A stretch of 7,137 nt of DNA from Planctomycetia bacterium (GCA_005801395.1 SYDV01000140.1:1-7137), one strand, 5' to 3'; counted from the first letter of the stretch, positions 1 to 5,527 are shown. Translations and numbers: made by a program. Notes: a model not told the origin generated them from the letters alone.

Positions 1-1
1 C

Positions 2-106
2 GTACGCTACACCGAATACCCAGGGGTTGCCCACAACTCCTGGACCCCAGCATCCAAAGAAGCCGAATTATTGCCGTGGCTATTTGAACAACGTCGTGCG
101 CCGTAA
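2..106 (+). CDS. C-terminal end of an alpha/beta-hydrolase (esterase/peptidase-like), partial
   Basis: Only the last 34 residues and the TAA stop are inside the window; the frame is open from base 2. The visible tail reads VRYTEYPGVAHNSW, then about ten residues, then LLPWLFEQRR. A histidine in a G-x-x-H-N-S-W context followed by a W-L-F-x-Q-R-R end is typical of the C-terminus of prolyl-oligopeptidase/dienelactone-hydrolase-like secreted esterases and 'predicted peptidases', where this histidine is the last member of the Ser-Asp-His triad. The nucleophile and acid would lie upstream, outside the window, so substrate and localisation cannot be judged. No clear intrinsic terminator follows the stop codon. 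Confidence 0.7.
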   Translation, partial: VRYTEYPGVAHNSWTPASKEAELLPWLFEQRRAP

Positions 107-179
107 TTCCTGACTCCATGGTGGCACGCGCTCATGAACACTTAAAATATACCGCCGCGAGACTCCCTCAAACGACAAA

Positions 180-226
180 ATAGTCGATGAAATCGCCTAA
201 TTCTATCGTTTTTGACGGTCGACTAT
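180..226. repeat. Inverted repeat ATAGTCGA/TCGACTAT upstream of the gbsR-like gene
   Basis: ATAGTCGA at 180-187 is matched exactly by its reverse complement TCGACTAT at 219-226, with 31 bases between. The 210-bp gap between the hydrolase stop and the repressor start holds no convincing gene. This repeat could be a protein-binding site or a weak hairpin, but it has no U-tract and I assign no function. Confidence 0.35.
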
Positions 227-281
227 GACCATCGTACGCCTCACGGTGGCCGATTCTCAACGAGGTGTAAGAAAAACTTTC

Positions 282-309
282 TTGCACTTCTGTTATTTCT
301 GTCTATACA
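282..309 (+). promoter_or_regulatory. Putative promoter of the gbsR-like gene (-35 TTGCAC, -10 TATACA)
   Basis: TTGCAC at 282-287 and TATACA at 304-309 are separated by 16 bp and resemble sigma-70 elements. The -10 box lies inside the palindromic operator at 294-315. The expected transcription start, about 7 nt after the -10 box, falls on or next to the A of the ATG at 317, which would make the mRNA leaderless. This is a prediction from spacing only. Confidence 0.45.
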
Positions 310-315
310 GAAATA
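294..315. promoter_or_regulatory. Palindromic operator 1 (GbsR/MarR-type, probable autorepression)
   Basis: This is a perfect palindrome with 9-bp arms, TATTTCTGT and ACAGAAATA, around the spacer CTAT. Its 20-bp core ATTTCTGTCTATACAGAAAT is repeated with two changes at 881-900 before the next gene. It overlaps the predicted -10 box and ends one base before the repressor's ATG. Binding by the encoded repressor would therefore block its own transcription. The regulator-operator link is inferred from position and repetition. Confidence 0.7.
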
Positions 316-316
316 C

Positions 317-835
317 ATGAAAGATTTAACGCCAGCCGCTCAACGCTTTATTTTACATTGGGGAGAAATGGGCACCCAATGGGGAATAAATCGCACCGTC
401 GCACAAATCCATGCGTTGTTGATGATTAGCCCGTCGCCATTGCCGGCAGATGTGATTTGCGAACGGCTGGGAGTCGCGCGTTCGAACGTATCAAATAGTA
501 TTCGTGAACTTCAAGGTTGGGGCATCGTCAAAGTCGTGCATCTGAGCGATGATCGACGCGATCATTTTGAATCATTAAAAGATGTGTGGGCAATGTTTCG
601 CATTATTGCTCAAGAACGCAAAAAACGGGAATTTGATCCCACGATGAAGATGTTAACTGAGTGCTTGGCCGAAGCTGACCCCAAAAAAGATAGGCACTTA
701 ACCGAACGGCTCACTGAGCTGCACAGTTTTTTCGTCTCGATTACAGGTTGGTATGATCAATTATTCGCTCTGCCTTCCAAATTATTGAAAAACGCCATGA
801 AACTTGGCGATGCCCTAAAGTCGTTGCTCCACTAG
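317..835 (+). CDS. GbsR/MarR-family winged-helix transcriptional regulator
   Basis: This 172-residue protein is a DNA-binding repressor of the GbsR-like branch of the MarR superfamily. The N-terminal segment (residues 8-37, with HWGEMGTQWGINR) is the family's dimerisation helix region. The winged helix-turn-helix lies at about residues 41-84, with recognition-helix sequence LGVARSNVSNSIRELQGWGI and a wing containing DDRRDHF. The stretch LKDVWAMFRIIAQERKKREFDP is typical of this family. I chose the ATG at 317 rather than the in-frame ATG at 212, because the 35 extra residues do not resemble the family and would be encoded across the promoter and operator. There is no Shine-Dalgarno, consistent with a leaderless message. 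Family members bind palindromes and often respond to small molecules; the ligand here is unknown. Confidence 0.88.
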   Translation: MKDLTPAAQRFILHWGEMGTQWGINRTVAQIHALLMISPSPLPADVICERLGVARSNVSNSIRELQGWGIVKVVHLSDDRRDHFESLKDVWAMFRIIAQERKKREFDPTMKMLTECLAEADPKKDRHLTERLTELHSFFVSITGWYDQLFALPSKLLKNAMKLGDALKSLLH

Positions 836-880
836 TTCGTGTTGACGTCGCGGTAATTCCGTGCCTTTTTTTAATCGGAT

Positions 881-900
881 ATTTCTGTTTAGACAGAAAT
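881..900. promoter_or_regulatory. Palindromic operator 2, before the DUF2071-like gene
   Basis: ATTTCTGTTTAGACAGAAAT is a perfect palindrome with 8-bp arms and a TTAG spacer. It matches 18 of 20 bases of the palindrome before the repressor gene; both differences are in the central spacer. TAGACA at 890-895 sits where TATACA (-10) lies in the first site, although a good -35 is not visible because the upstream stretch is T-rich. It probably lets the repressor control the following gene. Confidence 0.68.
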
Positions 901-917
901 TAAAGAAATTAAATCAT

Positions 918-923
918 AGGGGA
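918..923 (+). promoter_or_regulatory. Ribosome binding site AGGGGA
   Basis: AGGGGA ends 5 nt before the ATG at 929 and supports that start. It contrasts with the neighbouring repressor gene, which has no such site. Confidence 0.7.
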
Positions 924-928
924 AATCT

Positions 929-1693
929 ATGAAATTAGCACCCGATCCTATTACCGTCCATGATCCGATAACCGGTCAAACTTGGGCTGTTCCGGCCAAA
1001 CCCATCACGGTGGTCAATGCTGATGTGGCTGAACGTTGGTTTATTAATGTCGCCCTGCCGCTTAACGAATTTCGCACCATTGTTAGTGCGCCGTTTTTAG
1101 AACCTGCAGTACGCAACGGTTACGCGGTTTTAAGTCTCTGTCGCATTCGCATGCGCCACGCGGCTCCTGATTGGATGCCGCTCAAGATTGGTCCAAGTAG
1201 CGATAATTGTGCTGTGCGCGTTGGTTGCATTGATAGCCGCGATGGCAGTCCTGCAGTATGGATCTGCCAACGATTAACCACACATATTTTAGGTGGCGTA
1301 CTCAAACGCTTGGGTTTTCCACCAGTGGATCACGATATGTACGTAAGTCATGGCCATGGTTTTCCCCTCGGTGGAAATACCAGCGGAGTGCATTGCGCTC
1401 TTTTTCCTGAGCGAAAGAGACAACCACAATTATGTGCGAATGACGTAGAACTCAGCAATTGGGTTGTTGCTGGCGTTCGCAGTTATGGTGCTGGTAATCT
1501 ACCAAATCAATTTGATGTCGTCGATTTAGAAAAAGGCAGTCCGAATATGTTTACGTTTCTCCCAGGATTTGGTGGCACGTTAACGACTCCGTATGGAAAA
1601 TGGCGCGCAGACGGGGTTTATAAAACCATCAATGGTATCTACCAATGGCGAAACTTGGGACGCGTTGATCAATTTGGAAATCCGGTCATTTAA
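929..1693 (+). CDS. DUF2071-like conserved protein (acetoacetate-decarboxylase-like fold suspected)
   Basis: This 254-residue protein has no signal peptide or membrane segment, so it is probably cytoplasmic. Residues about 37-135 contain a pattern reminiscent of DUF2071/YqjF-like proteins: WFINVALPLNEFRTIV, then GYAVLSLCRIRMRH, then AVRVGCIDSRDGSPAVWI. That family is thought to share the acetoacetate decarboxylase fold, but the similarity here is by eye and no catalytic lysine is assigned. Other visible features are five cysteines (71, 100, 113, 156, 169) and a His/Gly-rich segment, HDMYVSHGHGFPLGG (135-149). It starts 93 bp after the repressor gene, on the same strand, behind a second copy of the same operator. 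It is therefore the likely main target of that repressor. The biochemical function is unknown. Confidence 0.6.
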   Translation: MKLAPDPITVHDPITGQTWAVPAKPITVVNADVAERWFINVALPLNEFRTIVSAPFLEPAVRNGYAVLSLCRIRMRHAAPDWMPLKIGPSSDNCAVRVGCIDSRDGSPAVWICQRLTTHILGGVLKRLGFPPVDHDMYVSHGHGFPLGGNTSGVHCALFPERKRQPQLCANDVELSNWVVAGVRSYGAGNLPNQFDVVDLEKGSPNMFTFLPGFGGTLTTPYGKWRADGVYKTINGIYQWRNLGRVDQFGNPVI

Positions 1694-1699
1694 TTTTTT

Positions 1700-1724
1700 C
1701 GCTTTTAACGTCGGGTTAAAAGCG
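1700..1724. terminator. Strong hairpin between convergent genes, possible bidirectional terminator
   Basis: CGCTTTTAAC (1700-1709) and GTTAAAAGCG (1715-1724) form a perfect 10-bp stem with the 5-base loop GTCGG. It begins 6 bp after the DUF2071-like stop and lies 65 bp past the stop of the convergent gene. A T6 run lies before it and an A6 run after it (1731-1736), which could extend the stem across a 6-nt bulge. Neither strand has a U-tract directly after the hairpin, so it is not a textbook intrinsic terminator. Placement between convergent genes is the main argument. Confidence 0.5.
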
Positions 1725-1788
1725 CTGCTTAAAAAATAGAGCTAATTAATGGGCCGATCATTAACCATATCCCATACGACGAGCAAAC

Positions 1789-2337
1789 TCACGGTCTCGT
1801 TTCGAGCTGCAACCGACTGCGACCAAGGCTATTAATAATGATAGCGAAGTCGTTTTTCCAGCGCAGAAATGACGATGATTCACTAGAGCAAGTCACGCAA
1901 ATGCCGTGGCCGTCTACAACGGTGGTAAATAATTCTTGGCGGAAAGTAAATTGTCCGACTTGCATGACGTAGGGTTGCTTCGTCCAACTGCGTCCACCCA
2001 ACACGAAGTCTTCGGATTTTTCCAGTACAAATCCCATCACCGTGCGTTCAAGATCACGACGGCATCGAACCGAAAATGCTAATGGGCCTTCATTTTTGAC
2101 CGACTGAACGGCAACCGACACCACACCGCGTTCGCGCTCAGCTGCATCACCACTGCGATCACTCGGTAACGCGCTGCGAACAATAATTGTGGTTCCAACT
2201 TGGTTTCGTTCTGCCGTCCAAGTGGTCGGTGTGGAAAGAGCTAAAGGCGTTGGCGAGAGAGCAAACGAAATCGTCCCATCAGCACCAAATGTGCTCACAG
2301 CCGCGAACCATAATAAAAAGACAAAACAACGATGCAT
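1789..2337 (-). CDS. Small secreted protein, DcrB/PsbP-like (DUF1795-type) suspected
   Basis: The 182-residue product begins with a signal peptide: MHR, then a hydrophobic core CFVFLLWFAAVS, with likely cleavage near TFGA-D (residue 19). The mature part, about 160 residues, has the feel of the DcrB/PsbP/Mog1 fold. It has an early P-x-x-W (37-40), a central segment around GRSWTKQPYVMQVGQFTFRQELFTTVVDGHGICVTCSS (115-152), and a closing FAIIINSLGRS. That family covers small envelope or lipoprotein-like proteins of mostly unknown role. No lipobox is seen; two cysteines (147, 150) could form a disulfide. No Shine-Dalgarno precedes the ATG. The gene lies 343 bp downstream of the nuclease gene, on the same strand, with repeat module A between them. 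The family call is tentative, while the gene itself is likely real. Confidence 0.6.
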   Translation of the reverse strand: MHRCFVFLLWFAAVSTFGADGTISFALSPTPLALSTPTTWTAERNQVGTTIIVRSALPSDRSGDAAERERGVVSVAVQSVKNEGPLAFSVRCRRDLERTVMGFVLEKSEDFVLGGRSWTKQPYVMQVGQFTFRQELFTTVVDGHGICVTCSSESSSFLRWKNDFAIIINSLGRSRLQLETRP

Positions 2338-2359
2338 GGACGGGAGAGTAAGGGGAATT

Positions 2360-2432
2360 GGGAAGTCGGGAAGTACCTTAGAAGTCCTTTAGAAGTCCTT
2401 TAGAAGTCCGGAAGTCCGGAAGTCCGGAAGTC
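2360..2432. repeat. Left arm of module A: tandem GGAAGTCC and 11-bp AGAAGTCCTTT units
   Basis: GAAGTC-containing units repeat at mixed spacing. Two degenerate GGGAAGT units (from 2360) lead to AGAAGTCCTTT twice (2380-2401), an 11-bp period, then an 8-bp period: AGAAGTCC, GGAAGTCC (2410-2417), GGAAGTCC (2418-2425) and a final GGAAGTC. The 11-bp form equals the 8-bp form plus TTT. Confidence 0.85.
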
Positions 2433-2433
2433 T

Positions 2434-2589
2434 TGCGCGGTCAATAATTATGATCCTCTACGGAAGTTTACTGATGAGCTGCAGAAAGGCTGGGGCCAAT
2501 TTTTTCGCAGCGAAGAACTAACAAAGCAAATGGCGACAGCCTTTCTGCAGCCAAGATATTCACGTCCGTGGTAATTAAATGCGCGGTCA
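2434..2589 (+). repeat. 10-bp direct repeat TGCGCGGTCA flanking the hairpin of module A
   Basis: TGCGCGGTCA occurs at 2434-2443, just inside the left arm, and again at 2580-2589, just inside the right arm. The second module lacks an exact counterpart. It may be a remnant of an insertion of the hairpin core or a coincidence of related arms. Confidence 0.45.
2478..2551. repeat. Hairpin core of module A (15-bp perfect inverted repeat)
   Basis: GCTGCAGAAAGGCTG (2478-2492) pairs with CAGCCTTTCTGCAGC (2537-2551). Inside is a 2x2 mismatch (GG opposite GA), then a second short stem GCCA/TGGC (2495-2498 with 2531-2534), then a variable loop with its own small hairpin, TTCG-CAG-CGAA (2504-2514). The structure could form as a DNA cruciform or in RNA. 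Confidence 0.85.
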
Positions 2590-2594
2590 CGTGA

Positions 2595-2680
2595 GACTTC
2601 CGGACTTCCGGACTTCCGGACTTCCGGACCTCAAAGGACTTCCGGACTTCCGGACCTCCGGACCTCAAAGGACTTCCGGA
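2595..2680. repeat. Right arm of module A: tandem GGACTTCC units with CTCAAAGGA variants
   Basis: The arm consists of GGACTTCC/GGACCTCC units, twice interrupted by the 11-bp form GGACCTCAAA, which is the reverse complement of the TTT-containing unit in the left arm. The arm is therefore an inverted counterpart of the left arm. It ends directly against the stop codon of the nuclease gene. Confidence 0.85.
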
Positions 2681-3871
2681 CTACAAATCTGCCATCATCC
2701 GCTCCACCACCTCTCCCAAACTCCGTGGTGTCGGAAAATCACTAAATAAAAAGCCATGCTGCTTAAAGGCTGGGTTTTCTTCCAATCCCTTGGTGCGTTT
2801 TGCAATGGCTCGATCCACACCGATAAGGTGCTGCTTTCCCCATCCGACAGTTAATTGCGCCAGACGGCGTTCAACGGCATGTCCGTGCCAGCGATGGAAA
2901 AATTCGATGGTGAATTGTTGTTTCTTGACGCGAATACACAAATCCGGAACGACCACTTCGCCAGATGGATGCGTGAGCAACGGTGGTTCTTCCCACGTCC
3001 ATTCAGGGAAACGTTTTTGCAATGCCGCTTCGACCGCTTGCAATTCCTCTGGTACAAATCCAAGGAAGGCATTGTCGCCGACTAATCCGGATTCTTCGCT
3101 GAGGGTCAGCGTCGCCGTGCCAGCTCGCGGTAAGCGTAATAATCCCTGCGCTTGCCAATTTTTACAACAGGCCAACGCCGGTAAAAATAAGGCTAATTGC
3201 ATGCCGTAACGATTTGCCTGTTCGAGCACGCTTCCTGGGCCCGATATTTCCAAACTCAGCACCTCACTGCCGCCACCGTGGACCGTGGCTAATAAACGGC
3301 GAAAACGCATCGCTTTTAATAAACGGCGGCGGACTCCCGTGTCAGCGTCGTGAACATCAATACGTAAGCTTTGTGCGAACAACACTAAACCTTGCGCTAA
3401 GGCCATATTATAACGATCAATTAATTGTCTTACCGTCCAGGTGGGCGCCGTCGCTAATACGGCCTGATCAGGTAAATCTCCATAAAGTCGTTCTTGCAAA
3501 ACTGGTACGGATAGATGTACCGAATCGGCGACGTGCTGCGCGTGAGTGTCGCTATTTCTTTCCGGGTTCGCCAACAAAGCGGCGGAGGCAGCAAAGGCTT
3601 CGGCGCGCAAGGCCGTGGCCGCCGTTGGTTCCGTGGATTCACACGCATCAATAATTAATTTCTGTAAACCGCGACCAACGATTAAAGCACGGCTTTGATG
3701 CAAAATGGGTAAAGACGCATCGGTAATATCACCAACACGATTGCCAACGTTACTGCGCCAATGTTGCAATAATGCCTCGCCAAGTTCAATAATAGCCGGT
3801 GTATGGCGCAAAAACTGCGGCTGTGCCTGATCGCCGACTAAACGATAGCGCAATAAATCACGCGTCAGCAT
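2681..3871 (-). CDS. bax1: DUF790 / Bax1-type nuclease, partner of XPB helicase
   Basis: This 396-residue protein is a member of DUF790, the family of archaeal Bax1, a nuclease that binds XPB helicase. It opens with MLTRDLLRYRLVGDQAQPQFL, the family's usual start. Family signatures follow: LQERLYGDLPD (125-135), IDRYNMALAQGLVLFAQSLRIDV (151-173), and AMRFRRLLATV with ISGPGS and NRYGMQLALFLPAL (187-232). The C-terminal restriction-endonuclease-like part shows VVVPDLCIRV then FTIEFFHRW (306-328). Asp310 and Glu323 are the visible acidic residues, as in PD-(D/E)xK enzymes, but the usual G-F-W-T-P after the Glu is changed to FFHRWHG. It lies 58 bp downstream of the helicase, probably co-transcribed. 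No strong ribosome site directly precedes its ATG; translation may be coupled through a 22-codon ORF in the gap. Expected role: structure-specific cutting of DNA opened by the helicase. Confidence 0.88.
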   Translation of the reverse strand: MLTRDLLRYRLVGDQAQPQFLRHTPAIIELGEALLQHWRSNVGNRVGDITDASLPILHQSRALIVGRGLQKLIIDACESTEPTAATALRAEAFAASAALLANPERNSDTHAQHVADSVHLSVPVLQERLYGDLPDQAVLATAPTWTVRQLIDRYNMALAQGLVLFAQSLRIDVHDADTGVRRRLLKAMRFRRLLATVHGGGSEVLSLEISGPGSVLEQANRYGMQLALFLPALACCKNWQAQGLLRLPRAGTATLTLSEESGLVGDNAFLGFVPEELQAVEAALQKRFPEWTWEEPPLLTHPSGEVVVPDLCIRVKKQQFTIEFFHRWHGHAVERRLAQLTVGWGKQHLIGVDRAIAKRTKGLEENPAFKQHGFLFSDFPTPRSLGEVVERMMADL

Positions 3872-3933
3872 GCTGACACCAGGACTTGAAATAAATTGCT
3901 TCTTACTGGCTGTTTACGTGCGAATAAGGTCAT
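3865..3933 (-). CDS. 22-codon ORF bridging the helicase and nuclease genes (possible coupling leader)
   Basis: On the minus strand an ATG at 3933-3931 overlaps the helicase stop as ATGA. The frame MTLFARKQPVRSNLFQVLV-SAC ends at a TGA (3867-3865), only two bases after the nuclease ATG (3871-3869). GAGGAG (3950-3945) lies 11 nt before this ATG. The peptide resembles nothing I know. Its likely value is to carry ribosomes from the helicase stop to the nuclease start, which lacks a good site of its own. It could equally be chance, because the GAGGAG also encodes Glu-Glu of the helicase tail. Confidence 0.35.
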   Translation of the reverse strand: MTLFARKQPVRSNLFQVLVSAC

Positions 3934-5315
3934 GACCAATCAATCTCCTCTTCGCCGTCGAATGCCACGTGGCTGCGGCGGCGTTGTGAGGTGTAGGCTT
4001 CGGCGGTATTGGCTGATAAAATTTCGTATAATACGGCAACTTTTCCTGCGCCGGGTCGCAATAAACGGCCTAAGCGCTGTACGTGTTCACGAATGCTGCC
4101 GCTACCGCTCACGATTATTCCGACAGCGGCTTCCGGCACATCGACACCTTCGTTTAATACTTTTGAGGTGACGATGACTGGCCATGAACCGTTTCGAAAT
4201 TGCGCCAGCATGTGTTTGCGTTCACTGCCTTTGGTGTGATGCGTCATCACGGGTAAAATAAATCGTCGTCCAATTTCATACGCGGTGTCATTGTCTTCGG
4301 TGAAAACGATCATGCGTTCACCGGCGTGATCGCATATCAGTTCCCACACCGCGCGTAATTTTGCTCGGCTTGCGCGTGATAAACGTTTTTGCTCGCGATA
4401 ACAACGCATTGCGTGGCGTCCTTGCGGATCACGCGCGGCGGCGGCAATAAATCGTTGCCAGCCATCCGGAGCACCAAAATCTATGCCGACTTTGCGGGCA
4501 AAAGCCAAATATTCTTTGCGGTTCGCCGTGTACGATTCTTGCTCATCCGGATCGAGTGCGACGTGGAGTACCTCGGCCTGATAATTGGCCAAAAAATTAC
4601 CCTCTAATTCTGTAATGTGCGAGCGATGAACTTCAGGTCCTAATAATTCATCTAACCGCGCATGCATACCATCAGCGCGTTCAGGTGTCGCAGTTAAACC
4701 TAAGCGAAAAGGTGCGATACAGGCATCCGCTGCGGTACTCGTCACGCCAGAAGGTAAATGATGGCATTCATCGCAGATCAGCAGACCAAAGCGATTACCG
4801 TACCACGGCATCATCAGTACGCCGGAATCATACGTCGCCACGGTGATGTCTTGTAAATCTTTTTCGCCACCGCCGTATTGACCAATAGGCCGTCCTAAGC
4901 GTTGACTGATATCGGACACCCATTGTTGCACCAGGTCAATCGTCGGCGCAAGAATTAATGTCGAGCGCTGACAAGCGAGCAAACATTTTAAGGCGACGTA
5001 ACTTTTACCTGCTCCGGTCGGCAATATCACCACGCCACGACGCTTCGCAGCCAACCACGCATCAATCGCCGCGCTTTGGTAGGGCCGCAATGGGCGCGGA
5101 GCAGATTCCTGCACCGACAATTCAGCGTAACCCTTTGCTTCGTCCGCGTACGGCACTTGACCATGCAACCGCCGAACGATCTGCGCATAGTGTGAAGCCT
5201 TTGCCCGCCACAATCCAACACGTCCATCGAATACCGCAAGGCCATCAAGTAAGGCCGTGTGCTCGCCGACGTTGCTCAGCGTAATCGTCCCATCAGTGAA
5301 TTTCAGCGTCAACAC
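3930..5315 (-). CDS. xpb: XPB/Rad25-type superfamily 2 DNA helicase
   Basis: This 461-residue ATP-dependent DNA translocase has all main helicase motifs. They are the Q-like LRPYQ (76-80), Walker A PTGAGKS (99-105), Ia LILAPTIDLVQQW (120-132), II DECHH (182-186), III LTATPER (207-213), IV MIVFTEDN (335-342), V VLNEGVDVPEA (386-396) and VI QRLGRLLRP (413-421). Between III and IV lies an insertion of about 120 residues containing the XPB thumb (YTANRKEYLAFARKVGIDF onward). The end with SGSGSIREHVQRLGR and LLRPGAGKVAVLYEIL closely follows archaeal XPB as I remember it. The RED motif after motif III reads R-A-D (213-215), so Glu is replaced by Ala. The first 75 residues would correspond to a small damage-recognition-like domain. 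Start: GTG at 5315, only 27 bp from repeat module B; TTG is the next codon, no Shine-Dalgarno is visible, and an upstream TAG (5355-5357) limits extension. Confidence 0.92.
   Translation of the reverse strand: MLTLKFTDGTITLSNVGEHTALLDGLAVFDGRVGLWRAKASHYAQIVRRLHGQVPYADEAKGYAELSVQESAPRPLRPYQSAAIDAWLAAKRRGVVILPTGAGKSYVALKCLLACQRSTLILAPTIDLVQQWVSDISQRLGRPIGQYGGGEKDLQDITVATYDSGVLMMPWYGNRFGLLICDECHHLPSGVTSTAADACIAPFRLGLTATPERADGMHARLDELLGPEVHRSHITELEGNFLANYQAEVLHVALDPDEQESYTANRKEYLAFARKVGIDFGAPDGWQRFIAAAARDPQGRHAMRCYREQKRLSRASRAKLRAVWELICDHAGERMIVFTEDNDTAYEIGRRFILPVMTHHTKGSERKHMLAQFRNGSWPVIVTSKVLNEGVDVPEAAVGIIVSGSGSIREHVQRLGRLLRPGAGKVAVLYEILSANTAEAYTSQRRRSHVAFDGEEEIDWS
3945..3950 (-). promoter_or_regulatory. 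Shine-Dalgarno-like GAGGAG inside the end of the helicase gene
   Basis: CTCCTC on the plus strand reads GAGGAG on the minus strand, 11 nt before the ATG that overlaps the helicase stop. It is the only good ribosome-site match near this junction. Confidence 0.4.
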
Positions 5316-5440
5316 GGGCGGTATGGTGCGGGGAGATTCAGGGTCCGGAAGTCCCTATGCGAGTCCGGAAGTCCGGAAGTCCGGAAGTCCGGAAGTCCTG
5401 CCTGATCATTGGTTGTGGGTGTACGGATGTTCGCTGATGA

Positions 5441-5511
5441 GCTGCAGAAAGGCTGTCGCCATTTGCTCTCTCAAATTAATTAAAATGAAATGGCCCCAGC
5501 CTTTCTGCAGC
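5441..5511. repeat. Hairpin core of module B (15-bp perfect inverted repeat, inverted centre)
   Basis: The same arms as in module A occur here: GCTGCAGAAAGGCTG (5441-5455) and CAGCCTTTCTGCAGC (5497-5511). The inner 41 bp begin TCGCCATTTGCT and end TGGCCC. These match the reverse complement, not the forward strand, of module A's inner segment, including the 2x2 mismatch (here TC opposite CC). The inner stem GCCATTT/AAATGGC is 7 bp long. Confidence 0.88.
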
Positions 5512-5513
5512 CA

Positions 5514-5527
5514 GGGCATCAACGCCC
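5514..5527 (+). other. Small hairpin GGGC-ATCAAC-GCCC beside the module B core
   Basis: GGGC (5514-5517) and GCCC (5524-5527) pair perfectly. At the same place in module A (2554-2567) the stem reads AGAT/GTCC, which keeps three of four pairs with G-U allowed, one of them by a paired change (A-U to G-C). This weakly supports a conserved structure. Confidence 0.35.

Larger units (their letters stand above)
2360..2680. repeat. Complex palindromic repeat module A
   Basis: This non-coding module fills most of the 343-bp gap between the nuclease and secreted-protein genes. Its parts in order are a left arm of tandem GGAAGTCC-type units (2360-2432), a unique stretch ending in TACGGAAGTTTACTGATGA, a 15-bp inverted repeat enclosing 44 bp (2478-2551), a right flank containing CCGTGGTAA (2566-2574), and a right arm of GGACTTCC units (2595-2680). 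The last base of the right arm touches the TAG stop of the nuclease gene (2681-2683). A second copy lies at 5343-5597. No open frame in it resembles a real gene. Confidence 0.85.

Noticed and set aside
212..316. Upstream start giving a 207-residue repressor
   Set aside because: The extra 35 residues do not fit the GbsR/MarR family and would overlap the promoter and operator.
1700..1737. Textbook Rho-independent terminator
   Set aside because: The stem is strong, but no T-run follows it on either strand, so it is kept only as a possible terminator.
2471..2551. CTGATGAG followed by a long stem, as in a hammerhead ribozyme
   Set aside because: The catalytic GAAA expected after the stem is absent; the sequence after the stem is CAAGAT in module A and CAGGGC in module B.
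2468..2668. Minus-strand 66-residue ORF with PEVRKS repeats
   Set aside because: It is a translation of the tandem repeats of module A and has no ribosome site or family resemblance.
2360..2680. CRISPR array
   Set aside because: Units are 8-11 bp and directly adjacent, with no spacers of uniform length and no cas genes.
2790..5284. Many antisense ORFs of 60-150 residues opposite the helicase and nuclease genes
   Set aside because: The two minus-strand genes carry clear family motifs over their full length; the opposite frames show none and are shadows.
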